Shown piece by piece: positions 45,002 through 56,265 of a stretch of DNA of 64,000 nt. Position numbers and translations under genes: made by a program. The number at the start of each line of letters is the position of its first letter. Position 1 is the first letter of the stretch. Source of the stretch: Adiantum capillus-veneris (lineage: Eukaryota; Streptophyta; Polypodiopsida; Polypodiales; Pteridaceae); contig CM043957.1 in assembly GCA_014529385.2 (NCBI GenBank), positions 86,312,881 to 86,376,880 on the forward strand, given 5' to 3'. The notes under the pieces are model-generated. The model was not told the DNA's origin, did not search any database, and was given only the letters and a program-made list of their open reading frames with translations.

Positions 45002-45150
45002 ACTTGGGTATACTCTCTAAAGCATAAGTACAAGGCATTTGCCCTCTTCAAGAATCGGCGTTCTCTTGTGGAGAAGGAAAGCAATCAAGTGTTGGAGACT
45101 ATTCGATCGGACAAAGGCGGCGAGTTTACCTCTAGTTTTGTGCGGACAAT

Positions 45151-45905
45151 GGCATTAAGCGCGGATGCAGTTCTCATGCACAGATGCAATGCAAACACAG
45201 ATTCCTCGCGGGAAAGCATCTGCTTTTCTCGGAAATTGCTTTAAAATATTCCGCTTTTTAGAAAAAACTTCTCAGAACTTCTTGTGCTTGCGTCTTTCCT
45301 GCATCTTTTGTCTTTGTGTTAACTATTGTTTTGTGTGTCACAGAAAGCACATATATTCACAACAATGGACATTTCGACTACACAACCACGACTTCAGCTC
45401 GACAACACTACAAGGTCTGTTATTTGCATCCAATTCCCCATGCCTATGAATTTGCTTGGTCCAACACATAAATCCTACAGGGCAGGGCACGGCTTTCGTT
45501 TCTTATAATTTTTTGAGAAACCACAGTGCCAACTCTCGACCATACTTTTGTATGGCACTTCTGCATGAAGTGCACTGTATAATTAGCATTTTCACTCTGT
45601 GGCACTTCATTGCAAGACGAAATGTTTAACTATTCACGTTGGTTTTCTGTAGCTTGACACAAACATTGTCCTCTCGCTTGGACAATTGGACGACACCCGT
45701 ATAATATTATCGAGTCGGCAGTGCAATTTAATTTTTATAATCTGTTGATTCTTTTTCTTTTTTTGAGTTTGTCAATGCTTTCTTAAGTTCAGTTTAGCTA
45801 CATATTTGGCAATGCATCTTATACATTGAAGGCCAATGTTCTCCTCTAAATGACCCTTCAGCACGAGGACAACCCTTTATCCCAAAGTTTTGCTCCTCAC
45901 ATACA
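45151..45905. other. unassigned insertion-like sequence inside Copia 2
   Basis: It starts where integrase homology stops. A stretch at about 45170-45240 (CCTCGCGG-AAAGCATCTGC) resembles 36205-36260. No coding motif was found. Confidence 0.5.
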
Positions 45906-45910
45906 TTTTG

Positions 45911-46459
45911 TGTCACAAAGTAATGATGTGACAGGACCACCTGGACAGATGACGTGGCAGGCAGTACTGATGCTGACGTGACAGCTGTATGGACAGTCCC
46001 CTAGATTTTCTGCTGACATGCTGACATAGCAGACTATACGGGCAGTCCCGCTTTTTGCGCTGACAGTTGTAGGAAATTTTCGTAAATTGCATTGACTACT
46101 TTTTGCAGTTTTTTGGACCTAGTTGCTTTTGGGAACTCCTTGCTTTTGAGTTTACTGCTCTTGGGGCTCTACTTTTGGCATCCCTTGTAAGAATAAAAGA
46201 GCCCTAAGGGCCTCACTCTTTAGGGCATCTGGACGCAGAGTCTAAGAGCGGAGGTCCCCGTGTACTTTGCTCAAGATTTAAAAGATAAAGAAATACCATA
46301 AGGGGCGCCAGGTTTTGGGGCCAATACCTCGGGGCACGAAACTACGTCGGGCCGTGTCCTCTCGAATTGAACTGTGATTTAAAGTTGTGAAGTATTTTCA
46401 GTGAATCTCTCTCTCGTGTCGCGACATATTCTAGACTTGCGGTGCCCAAGTCTGTTACA
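45911..46459 (+). mobile_element. solo LTR related to the pol-less family
   Basis: It begins TGTCACAAAGTAATG and ends CAAGTCTGTTACA. The 5-bp duplication TTTTG is at 45906-45910 and 46460-46464. It shares the block AAAGAAATACC-AAGGGGCGCC and GGTTTTGGGGCC with copies 1-3 but is otherwise diverged. The exact target duplication shows a complete insertion reduced by LTR-LTR recombination. Confidence 0.9.
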
Positions 46460-46464
46460 TTTTG

Positions 46465-46929
46465 CACTAGGTTATGTGATTAACATCCAAGACTCCTTGC
46501 TCCCTCTAATTGTTCCAACTAACGAAGTAACCAACTACGCTCCAAAATCTATCAGAACATGTATGACAAAGGGCAACGCCCACCAAGCAAGACTAGTTTG
46601 CCTCTTGATGAGCCCTCTTCTCCTACCCCTGTCCCTCAAGCTTCGTAGGAGAATGCACTCATTCCGGATGATGCAGATAACAGTGGTTCTCATCATAGAG
46701 CCAAATATACTAGTAGCTCCTTCCCTGGGGAGTAAGTCAGACAAGTTGCCGAAGTGGCTCTTAGAGACTTTGCGCGATTCAGCAAATTCAGATTTTCCAC
46801 TTGATTGGCGTGAATCCGGATACTACACGACGATCTCAACGACTTTGATTTGCTGAGGTAGATGGGACTTTATTACAAGTGAACTATGCTTTGATGTCTA
46901 CAGTGACTAAGGACAAAGATCCTTTGACA
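46465..46929 (+). other. Copia 2 linker between integrase and RT, decayed
   Basis: Frame 46401-46856 is open but partly inherited from the solo LTR. No integrase C-terminus can be read. The segment just before RT is in the right place for the usual variable linker. Confidence 0.45.
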
Positions 46930-47817
46930 GTTGAGGAGACCCTTTCACAACCAAAATGGAAGTTGGTCATGTAAAAAGAACTGGATTCCATCAAGAACAA
47001 CACTTGGGAGTTAGTTCTGCGGCCTGCCAAGCGGAAGGTGATTGGTGTCAAATGGGTCTACAAGACCAAGTAAAAATCTGATGGTTCTTTGGACAAGCAC
47101 AAGGCAAGACTAGTTGCCAAGGGCTTCTCTCAAAAACTTGGTGGAGACTATGACGAGACCTTTGCACCGACTGCGAGGATGGCGACCATTCGGATAGTTT
47201 TTGCCCTCGCTGCCTTTTTTGGGTGGCCGATTTTTCAGATGGATATTGTTTCTGCATTCCTCAATGGCGATTTAGAAGAGGCGGTGTATGTGGAGCAACC
47301 TAGAGGGTTCGAGGATCAAGACTTCGCAAACATGGTCTGTAGGTTACTAAAGGCTCTCTATGGCCTAAAGCAAGCCTCTCAAGCGTGGTACCAGAAGATA
47401 GACTCTTTCTTCCTACGACACTTCTTTCGACGATCTTCTGCAGACCCACATTTATACATTTACCGTGAGGGAGGATTCATGACACTTGTTATCCTCTATG
47501 TGGACGATCTTGTGATTACAGGTAGCCATGTTGAGCACATTCACAGTACTATGGAGACTTTGGCTAAGGAGTTTGAGATGACAGATCTTGGCTTGCTTCA
47601 CTACTTTCCTGGATTGGAGATATGGCAAACAGAGGGGGACATCTTTTTCTCCCAGGAGTGCTATATCCAAGAATTGTTGGAAGCATTTGGTATGACTGAG
47701 TGCACACCTATCTCAACCCTTATGGATCCCAATCAGAAGTTGTCACAATATGATCTCCGACATGTGGCAGATGCTGTAAAGTATCAAAATCGGTCAATTC
47801 TCTCATTTGGGTTCTGA
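46930..47817 (+). pseudogene. Copia 2 reverse transcriptase
   Basis: LDSIKNNTWELVLRP and VIGVKWVYKTK precede a TAA at 47071-47073. The open frame 47089-47817 then carries DKHKARLVAKGFSQK, DIVSAFLNGDLEEAVYVEQ, KALYGLKQASQAWYQK and the catalytic YVDDLVITG. The catalytic core is well kept, but stops upstream and loss of RNase H downstream mean it cannot act alone. Confidence 0.92.
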
Positions 47818-48013
47818 GCACCCGGTTTGATGTCAATTTCCCGGTGGGCCTTCTCAGTTCTTTCATACAAAAACCTACCAAGAAAATTTGGACCAAGCTC
47901 TTCGGACTCTGCGGTATTTGAAAGCGCAAGTCATTAGGCATTCACTATGCGGCTGGAGGTACAAACTCCCATATCATTCTACGAGGATGGAGTGATTACG
48001 ACCAAGTATAAGA

Positions 48014-48159
48014 AGTAACAAAGCTTTGAGACAAGGATCTAATACGACCAAGTACTTCTCCTTATTGCTCCCGTGTATTTCTTTTGTACCAAAAGTTCAG
48101 GAAAGCAATAAGGAGAATTACTTGGTTGTATGAGATCCTTCTCTCAAAGCTCTATTACT
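48014..48159. repeat. long hairpin (56-bp arms, 34-base loop)
   Basis: The left arm 48014-48069 pairs with the right arm 48104-48159 with about six mismatches and no gap. The arms contain AAGGATCT and CTTCTCCTTATTGCT. No clear target duplication was found. It may be a foldback element, a decayed MITE or a small-RNA precursor. Confidence 0.85.
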
Positions 48160-48419
48160 TGACTTTGTATCTCTTCTTGTTGACTTAGGGAAACCTGATA
48201 AGGGAGCTGGAGCCTAGTTTGGAGCAAGACTGCCGGTATTATATCAATCTCATGATTTCTTGGTGTTCAGGTGGTAACTCATCTTATAGAGAGTTTGTGT
48301 AGAAATCTTTATACATATCAGAGAACTCGGACTTTGTTTGATTGATACTTGAAGCACACTTTTTTGTAGAGCTCTCATGCAAAATAGAGTAGAGTGAAAC
48401 ACACTTCTTCATTCCTTTT

Positions 48420-48680
48420 TTGATACAGACAGTAGGAGTTTGTCAATCACCGATGTTGGCATAAACCAAAAACTTTTTGCCCTCTACTTGGAAAAAGAGG
48501 ATCTTGTCCACAAAATTTAGGATCAAATGTATCAATAATGCCAAGGCATCCCCAGGATGACATCACACCCCTTTAGTGGTGCCATCAAATTCTTCTTATA
48601 ATCGCCAATGCGCAAATTGAGATGTCCTCCTTGGATTGAAGTCCAACTCTTGGTCGATCCCTCAAGAGCAAGGCAAAGTC
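48420..48680 (-). pseudogene. Gypsy protease-region fragment
   Basis: The minus-strand frame reads LEGSTKSWTSIQGGHLNLRI and then LKGCDVILGMPWHY, the conserved end of Gypsy proteases. A frame change follows and ILFFQVEGKKFLVYANIGD continues the linker. It ends at the LTR boundary at 48681, so the Gypsy 3 LTR interrupts it. Confidence 0.72.
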
Positions 48681-49442
48681 TGTAAGGTGCAACGGAATGA
48701 ATGTTGTAATTTCTCAAGATTAGTGATCTTTATTGCTCAAGGTTCCTTTTAGTTCTTAGGGAAAAAGAGAGAGCTTTCCGTCTTGTAGAGTGTTGTGGTC
48801 ACGAACAAAGTGAGTGGATATTGTGCGTGCAAGTGAATGAGACTGAGAGAAGGAGAGAGAAGAGGTACGACACCGAGAGGTTGTAAAACCCTCCTCCGAA
48901 GGCCCCACTCTCGTCGGTGAGAGTGGTCTACTTTGATTGCACAAAGGTGTACAATGCGCATGCAATGGACCTATGCAATGGGACTATGCCGATGACGACG
49001 ACGATGATGACAGCGGCGACTTAGGCTGAAATCTGGGATCTTCTTGGTGGCTGGAAATGACTGTTTCGGGCTGGTTTCATGGCTGAAAATTGCTGTCTTT
49101 GTCGGGCTGAGATGAGGGTCAAAAACGCTGCTGTAATCTGCTCTTTGGCTGCGATTTTGGATAGAAGTTTCTTGCTGAAAAACGCTGGTACAAAAGAGAC
49201 CTTCTTGCTGAAAATGACTGTTTTTGCAAGTGTTAATTAACCCTTACCGGCTGCGGTTAGTCTGCTGCAACTGATGATGAAAACGCTGATCCTACTGAGG
49301 TGTTTCTGGCGTTAGTAAATGCTGAAATCGCTGCAGATCTGCAAGCAACTGCTAGCGTTAGTAGTTGCTTGAGGGTGCTGCTTCCAGTGAAGGTAAAACG
49401 CCAGGGCAAGATGGACTTGGGATGGCGATAGCAGATCTTGGA

Positions 49443-50647
49443 TGTCACGTGACACATCCCAACCCTATCTGTCCGTGGACAAGCTACACCATAGCAGGGT
49501 TCCCGTCAGTTCAGTCAGTTTACATTAACAGTGATCTGGCACGTTTGTGAGTCTATTCGTAGACCGTGCATACCCAGTCACTTAGCATAGATGCATATCC
49601 TCCGGTTGCACATAGCATGATCATCGGAATTCCCATCAGAATCCATTAGCATCAGTTAGGGGAATTTTCCAGTGCATTTAGCCTATTTTCCTATTCATTG
49701 GTTATTTTCACTTATTATTTTTAAGTGACTTTCCAACATAAGTAGGTACGGCAATTTCGCTAAGTTAATATATAAGCAAACCCAAGTTAGCGCTTTCTGG
49801 CAGAAGAGGCATCCCGCTGAACAGGCAACTTCTCAGTAGTAACCCCCCCCCCCCCCGCCCCCCCCCCCCGCAGTAGATCCTCGCCATACCTCCCTTCCCC
49901 TTGGCATTTTTCAAGGACCTTCCTTCGCCGTGAAGTCCTCCACCTTCTGGCGCTTGTCCCCCTTGCATGATCCCCCTAGAGTGCCAATTCAGCCCGCGTT
50001 TTCATTGCAGAATCGCCATAGCTTCAGCAGCGTTAACCTTCCCAAAAGCGCCAGCAGACTTCAGCCATTTCCAGCGTTTTTCAGCCCAAACACTAACGCT
50101 AGGGAATCTGCAGATTTCAGCAGTGACAAAACGCAAGATTTCAGCAGTTAGCAAAGTAGCAGATCCCCCCAAAGTTGGTTGCAGATGCTCCCCCATTTTC
50201 AGCCATAAAAACGTAGCCAAGACAGTCATTTTCAGCCATAAAACACAGCCCAAAACAGTCATTTTCAGCCACCAAAACAGTCCCGAGATTCAGCGAATAG
50301 AAGAACTCAGATTTCAGCCATCAAATCGTCGTCATCGGCATAGTCCCATTGCATCAGTCCATTGCATACGCATTGTACACCTTTGTGCAATCAAAGTAGA
50401 CCACTCTCGCCGACGAGAGTGGGGCCTTCGGAGGAGGGTTTTACAACCCCTCGGGTGTCGTATCTCTTCTCTCTCCTTCTCTCAATCTCATTCACTTACA
50501 CGCACAAGATCCACTCACTTTGTTCGTGATCACAGCACTCTCTAAAAGACAGAAAGCTCTCTCTTTCCCTAAGAACTAAAAGGAACCTTGAGCAATAAAG
50601 ATCACTGATCTTGAGAAAATACAACATTCATTCTGCTGCACCTTACA
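49443..50647 (+). repeat. 5' LTR of the coiled-coil Gypsy
   Basis: 1205 bp. It contains a poly-C tract (about 49843-49869) broken by one G, many TTTTCAGCC repeats (about 50190-50320), and a CT-rich end. Confidence 0.93.
49843..49869. repeat. poly-C tract in the LTR
   Basis: About 26 C with a single G interruption. The 3' LTR has only about 10 C at the matching place (53105-53120). Such tracts can form i-motif/G-quadruplex structures and are also prone to sequencing error. Confidence 0.9.
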
Positions 50648-51136
50648 TTGGTATCAGAGCTTTGGAAGTGTTCTGCATTACTCAAGGAAAGAACCACAAG
50701 ATTTTTTTTTGCTTGTTGCGATCGTACGAACCCAAGTTTACTTGGGCGTGGCGATTCCTAATCGTGTTTTGTTGAAGAGTGATAGAAATCCCAAGAAAGA
50801 AGGGCTTGTCCAGCCTCCCCTTGTGTCTCTTTTCACTCATTGAGAGCGGACCGTGCACTTAGCGGCCGGCCAATCGACGTGAGGTGGGAAAAAGCAACCT
50901 TGGTGTGAGCGCAAGGCCGCCAAGGGATGCGCCCACAGAAAGGAGTAGAACTCGGGTGAAGAGAAGATCCTACTCCAACGCGATTTGCAAGCGAAAGAAA
51001 ACCTCAAGAACCTAAAGAACCCTAGATTCTCACGAATCAAGGACCTCAAGAGCCTCAAGACCCGCAAGAACCCAAGTTCCTCGTGAACTTAAGAACCCAA
51101 GACCCCCAAGAACCCACAAGAACCCACGACTTCAGA

Positions 51137-51979
51137 ATGATCATCACTCGAAGCGGAATGGATACTTCGCTTGGAGGTGATGAGCATGAGAGAGGCGAAG
51201 AAGAATTTTTCCCACCAGGAGGTTTTTCTGACCCTTCCTCATCTACGACAATGATTGCACTAACTCCAATGGAGGAGTTGGAACTGTTGTTTATGGAACA
51301 GACTTTACAACGCAAAGCAAGAAATGCAGTAAGAATGGCATCCATAGCGCGTGAGCGTGAGCAAGCACGCTTAGAAGCCAAAGAACGACAAGCCACATTG
51401 GATCATGAGTTCAAAGAAAGAAAAGTAGAAATGGAACGCAGACACGCAGAGAACCAAGCAAGACAAGCAGAATTTGATCGTGAGAACAAAGCCCTCGAAG
51501 AACACAACGACCGACAGAACAAAGAGATGTTGCGACTTTTTTCTCAAGTACAGGCGTACTTTGCACAGAATCACGAAAAGGAGACTCTCTCCGTCTCTCC
51601 TTCCCCAAAGCATGACCCACAGGATTTGCATGATGATGAGAAGCATGATGAATTGACTGATAATGATTTGCATGATGATTTGGATGACAATGACAAGCAT
51701 GATGATTTGCATGATCAAGATGTGATTTCTCACAAGCATGATGAGTTGCATGACGAAGATGTGATTGTTCACAAGGATAATGTGTTAGTTGATGCTTTTT
51801 CTAGCGAAGCTAACCTCGTTGTAGATTCCGATCAATCACCAAGAATCGATCTTGGCATTCAAGTCGAGGTCCAAAGAACCCCCACAAGACGATTCGATCA
51901 TTCAGGACGAACCGATCTTGGCTCTCGAGCCTTGGTCCACAAAACCATCACAGGAAATATTATGTGTTTGTATGATTGA
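51137..51979 (+). CDS. gag-position ORF with coiled coil and His/Asp repeats
   Basis: The frame is open from 51083. The Met at 51137 (MIITRSGMDTSLGG) resembles starts of plant Gypsy gag proteins and is my preferred start, giving about 280 codons. Residues about 60-140 are a charged, heptad-like region with many Arg/Glu (AREREQARLEAKERQ), predicting a long coiled coil. After it comes a run of KHDELHD/DLHDD-type repeats. There is no zinc knuckle or capsid motif I recognise. It follows the primer site by about 490 bases, separated by a leader full of AAGAACCC repeats. A structural gag role is inferred from position only. Confidence 0.6.
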   Translation: MIITRSGMDTSLGGDEHERGEEEFFPPGGFSDPSSSTTMIALTPMEELELLFMEQTLQRKARNAVRMASIAREREQARLEAKERQATLDHEFKERKVEMERRHAENQARQAEFDRENKALEEHNDRQNKEMLRLFSQVQAYFAQNHEKETLSVSPSPKHDPQDLHDDEKHDELTDNDLHDDLDDNDKHDDLHDQDVISHKHDELHDEDVIVHKDNVLVDAFSSEANLVVDSDQSPRIDLGIQVEVQRTPTRRFDHSGRTDLGSRALVHKTITGNIMCLYD

Positions 51980-52144
51980 TACGCACGCATTGTTCGAGTG
52001 TTTCATTCGTAAAGGTTTCCTGTATTTTAGTCAGCATCGTTATGTGATCCCTTTTCCTAGGCATGACATATATTGTATGTTGAGCACGTTTCTCTCATGG
52101 ATGAGCACGAATGTATGTAGATTTTTCGTGAAAAGCTGAAAGGT

Positions 52145-52702
52145 TTGTATGTAAGGAAGTCGCATTCCATGTCTCTTCCTTGGCATGACACAGTTTCCGA
52201 ACGAGCACATGATAGTATGAGCACCAAGCATGGGCATTTCCATTGTGATTTGCCACAGTTGATTGGTTTCGATCAAACAGAAAAGATTCGACCTCATTGT
52301 TTGCATGTGTTTGATGAACGGGTTGTCACTCCGTCTCTATGTTCATCTACATTGCATACACAGTCTTTAGAGAAGACAAGATTTTTTTCCTTCACTTTAC
52401 ATGGAATGGGTATGTTCATGGTTTTGTATTGGAGATGGTTTCAGGAATTTTCAGCGATGGAGATTCTTGAAGAAGACGGAAGCACATCTCTAAACGAAGT
52501 TGAAGCAAGAAAGGAGATTCAGAAGACTTTGAGTCGCTTTCGGCGCGGCCCAAAGAAGCAAGCGTTGCAGACCTTTATGAAGTTCAAGTACCGCACGACC
52601 CACACAGCACAGTGGGCCGGCGAAGAGTCCCTTCCAGGATTCCGGATGCTGTTGGCGATCTCCCTCGACGCCATACAGTTCGCTACGAGTACCTCACTTT
52701 GA
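52145..52702 (+). CDS. residual integrase C-terminus with chromodomain-like end
   Basis: The last ~80 codons of this 185-codon frame (RFRRGPKKQALQTFMKFKYR, then THTAQWAGEESL and FATSTSL-stop) align with the C-terminus of Gypsy 3 integrase at 63130-63330 (RFRHGSKKQVRHYFLKFKDR, THEAVWVDEEFF, LGTSTSL-stop). The stop lies just before the purine tract in both. The first ~100 codons are of unknown origin, perhaps decayed gag. It shows the element arose from a chromodomain Gypsy by internal deletion. Confidence 0.65.
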   Translation: MYVRKSHSMSLPWHDTVSERAHDSMSTKHGHFHCDLPQLIGFDQTEKIRPHCLHVFDERVVTPSLCSSTLHTQSLEKTRFFSFTLHGMGMFMVLYWRWFQEFSAMEILEEDGSTSLNEVEARKEIQKTLSRFRRGPKKQALQTFMKFKYRTTHTAQWAGEESLPGFRMLLAISLDAIQFATSTSL

Positions 52703-52713
52703 AAAGGAGGGGA

Positions 52714-53920
52714 TGTCACGTGACACATCCCAACCCTATCTGTCCGTGGACAAGCTACACCATGGCAGGGTTCCCGTCAGTTCAGTCAGTTTAGATTAAT
52801 GGTGATCTGGCACTTTTGTGAGTCTATTCGTAGACCATGCATGCCCAATCACTTAGCATAGATGCATATCCTCCGGTTGCACACAGCATGATCATCGGAA
52901 TTCCCATCAGAATCCATTAGCATCAGTTAGGGGAATTTTCCAGTGCATTTAGCCTATTTTCCTATTCATTGGTTATTTTCACTTATTATTTTTAAGTGAC
53001 TTTCCAACAAGAGTAGGTAGGGCAATTTTGCTAAGTTCATATATAGCAAACCCAAGTTAGCACTTTCTGGCAAAAGAGGCAGCTGGAGCTTCCCGCTCTT
53101 CTCTGCAGTATCCCCCCCCCCGCAGTAGATCCTCGCCATACCTCCCTTCCCCTTGGCATTTTTCAAGGACCTTCCTTCGCCGTGAAGTCCTCCACCTTCT
53201 GGCGCTTGTCCCCCTTGCATGATCCCCCTAGAGTGCCAATTCAGCCAGTGTTTTCATTGCAGAATCGCCATAGCTTCAGCAACGTTTTCCTTCCCAAAAA
53301 CGCCAGCAGACTTCAGCCATTTCCAGCGTTTTTCAGCCCAAACACTAACGCTAGGGAATCTGCAGATTTCAGCAGTGACAAAACGCAGGATTTCAGCAAT
53401 TAGCAAAGTGGCAGATCTCCCCAAAGTTGGTTGCAGATGCTCCCCCATTTTCAGCCATAAAAACACAGCCAAAACAGTCATTTTCAGCCATAAAAACACA
53501 GCCCAAAACAGTCATTTTCAGAAACAAAACAGTCCCGAGATTCAGCGAATAGAAGAACTCAGATTTCAGCCATCAAGTCGTCGTCGTCGTCGTCACCGTC
53601 GTCGTCGTCGGCATAGTCCCATTGCATCAGTCCATTGCATACGCATTGTACACCTTTGTGCAATCAAAGTAGACCACTCTCGCCGACGAGAGTGGGGCCT
53701 TCGGAGGAGGGTTTTACAACCTCTCGGGTGTCGTATCTCTTCTCTCTCCTTCTCTCAGTCTCATTCACTTGCACGCACAAGATCCACTCACTTTGTTCGT
53801 GATCACAGCACTCTCTAGAAGACGGAAAGCTCTCTCTTTCCCTAAGAACTAAAAGGAACCCTGAGCAATAAAGATGACTAATCTTGAGAAAATACAACAT
53901 TCATTCCGCTGCACCTAACA
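52714..53920 (+). repeat. 3' LTR of the coiled-coil Gypsy
   Basis: Matches 49443-50647. It includes a GTC/GTCGTC expansion (53577-53612) that is much shorter in the 5' LTR. Confidence 0.93.
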
Positions 53921-54224
53921 TTGGAAAACGCCAGGAAGGGAGAGGCAGTCTATGATGAAAATGCTGGCTTGGTGGAAGTGGCCTCGCCAAGGGAATGGAG
54001 AGGGTTCTGCTGAGAGAGGGTGAGACACCTGCTGCTTGGGGAAGCCTGCTGTGTCTTTGCTCATCTGCCAATTTGTGCTAATTTGGGTTTGCTTATATAT
54101 TAACTTACCCAATTTGCCCTACTGAGTACCCAACAAAAGTCACTTAATAAATAAGTGAAAAATGTTAAAAATAGGGAAAAATGGGATAAAGTCATCTGAA
54201 AAATTCCCAAACTGACTCTGATGG

Positions 54225-55692
54225 TGTAACCGGCCTGTTTGATCCAAAAAGGGCGGTAGACTTTACTTTAAACCTTGATTTAGCTTTCACCCATTATTAG
54301 TCGTCTATTTTACTTGTATTTTCAAGACACAACAAAGGGGAGAGGGATACAGGCTGCTAGATTGCACCTGTATGAGTAGACAGACACCAGATTGGCCCCT
54401 AACTTAGGCGCCCCTTTCGGTATTTCTTTATTGTTCAAAAGAGGGAATAAACGCTGTGGTTCCTACAAGCTGCCCCGCACAAACTCGGCTGAATTTCCAC
54501 TGTTCAGCCGATTTCGGCAGCATAACTGTACTAGAACCCTTCACGGTCAGTATTCCCGCATTGACCGACTTTCCCGACGCATACGGGCACTTTGCAAAAC
54601 CTGGCGAGAATCTGCAGCACGCTGAATTCTCTGTTTTCAGCCCTGAAAATGCGCCAGATCGCCTGTACAGCGGTCCCCTTGCGTCCCCGAACCTCCTGGG
54701 GGTATTAGGGTCCGTTTAGGGCCAAAACCCTAAACCTGCAAAAATACACAGCAGGCTGTAATTCACTGTTTCGGGCTCCGTTCCGCGTGCCGGTCGCATC
54801 CTAGCAAGTCCTCGAGCTCCCGCACCTGTAGGGCTACTTGCCCTTTGAATCGGACGAGATTTCTGGCGTGAAACCTCTCCGAATTCACCTGTACCTGCGG
54901 GGGGATTAGCCGCTAGCTAATCCAGTACCTGTGCAAGAGGCTCTTGCCTCGGCAATCGCGCATGAACCCACACAACTGTACATTGGTCAAATGAAGAGCC
55001 CACTAGAGGGGCATAACATACTGCCAAAGGGAGAGAGAGGGCAGTGCGTAGCGTGCAGGGCATCACTCCTGGCACCGCACTGTGCATAAGAGGGAAAGCA
55101 AGCACTCCATAGCTCTTAACCTGTGACAAAATCTGAAAATGAGGCCTCTTCCTCTTCAAATTCAGCGCCACTTCTTGTTGCATAAGGCAAGTGCACCAGA
55201 AGGTGCCACTTGGCACTTTTACAAGCATTTTCCCGTTTCGGGTTGCCGCCTAAAAATATCCCAACCGTTGCCCAGTTGACTTCACGGCAGAGTAAGAAAA
55301 TGTTCCCTTTGTCATTCCGGAGGTAATGACGTCAACACATTTTCAGGTCCCAAAATAGCAGTTCCCTAAATTTTAGGAGATGCTGCCATTGTATCTTTCT
55401 AGGTCATCCGACCCTCTTTGTACACTGCGGCCACATCCAGAACTGAAATGTAGCCTCTGTAGCAAAGGATTCCACTTTGGCTAGTCAATGACCCCACTTG
55501 GCTAACCATAGTCCTTGTCCAACCTTAGTGCTCTCTTGCCCTCAGGCCTGGACTCCCTCTGGACAGTTCCACACTAGCTATGCAATGCAGGGCAGTTAGA
55601 TTTCCCGAGGGGTGTTTCCAAAAAGTGAAAGTAAATAGATAATAAGAAAGAAATCAACAAAAAGGATAGATAGTAGTCACACGCTGGTGACA
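54225..55692 (-). repeat. 3' LTR of Gypsy 2
   Basis: On the plus strand it runs TGTAACCGGCCTG to GCTGGTGACA and contains the block GGCGCCCCTTTCGGTATTTC at 54408-54427. Confidence 0.96.
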
Positions 55693-56265
55693 TACCCCCC
55701 TCTTGAAATCTCAAACGTCCTCGTTTGCATCTATGTCGTACATGCTTACTGTCAACACTGATGTATTCAACACCTGTCGACACATATACGACACATACAT
55801 GCTCATTGTCAACCCTGGTGTATTCAACACCTCGTCGACTCATGTATTGCCTGCGTGTGAACCCTGTCCCAATGACATAGTGGTAGCTTCGCACTCTGCC
55901 ATTGCTTTGAGTCACTAACTTTCCAATGACAAAATGGTAGCTGCACATTTTGCCACTGTCTTATAGTACACGTTGGATCCCGTAACACTTTCGAGCATAC
56001 CCAAACCGACAGTTTAAGAATGCAGTTACACATGTACTCTTCAATAGAAGCAATCACTGTATCCTTGACAAACTGACAAGAAATACTCACTTCTATAGCA
56101 CTAACCAAACTTTTGGACATTCCATAAGAGCAATTGCCAAACTGACAATCTGTACAGCTCTAACATTCATGTAACAGGTATTTCATTTGAGCTCACTTTA
56201 AATACCATGTACATCATTTGTTTCAGAAGCCATTGTCACACTGACAATCCATTTAGCTTTGAAAC
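55693..56265 (-). other. 3' untranslated interior of Gypsy 2
   Basis: It lies between the pol stop (56266) and the 3' LTR. The purine tract is AAGAGGGGGGTA beside the LTR. Repeats with CATTTTGCCACTGTC/CATAGTGGTAGCT and CTGACAATC motifs are visible. No gene. Confidence 0.7.

Larger units (their letters stand above)
41485..45150 (+). pseudogene. Copia 2 integrase, split by a nested element
   Basis: The left part (41485-41744) has the pre-integrase ITCIRGKQHRESI and the core start DLVHTDLCGHMQTPSFGKA, then LVDDFSHFT. The right part (45002-45150) continues with WVYSLKHKYKAFALFKN and ETIRSDKGGEFTSSF. The join is exact once the element at 41745-45001 and one ACTTG are removed. After GGEFTSSF the sequence departs into non-integrase DNA. 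Confidence 0.87.
39849..48005 (+). mobile_element. Copia retrotransposon 2, interrupted and 3'-decayed
   Basis: The primer-binding site TGGTATCAGAGC is at 39849-39860. Gag, protease and the first half of integrase lie at 40038-41744. Integrase resumes at 45002 after removal of a nested LTR element, and RT lies at about 46930-47817. RNase H is only a remnant (about 47820-47990) and no 3' LTR was recognised. Frame breaks are frequent. Confidence 0.88.
49443..53920 (+). mobile_element. non-autonomous Gypsy with coiled-coil ORF and chromodomain tail
   Basis: The target duplication TTGGA is at 49438-49442 and 53921-53925. LTRs are 49443-50647 and 52714-53920 (about 1.2 kb, TGTCACGTGACAC to TTACA/TAACA). 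The primer site TGGTATCAGAGC is at 50649 and the purine tract AAAAGGAGGGGA at about 52702-52713. The interior holds a gag-position ORF and a short chromodomain-like tail. Protease, RT and the integrase core are missing. LTRs are of the same family as Gypsy 3, whose LTR it entered. Confidence 0.94.

Noticed and set aside
50002-50545. Gene in the LTR with recurring FSHKN repeats
   Set aside because: It is a chance frame over TTTTCAGCC repeats in the LTR, repeated in both LTR copies and in no gag or pol position.
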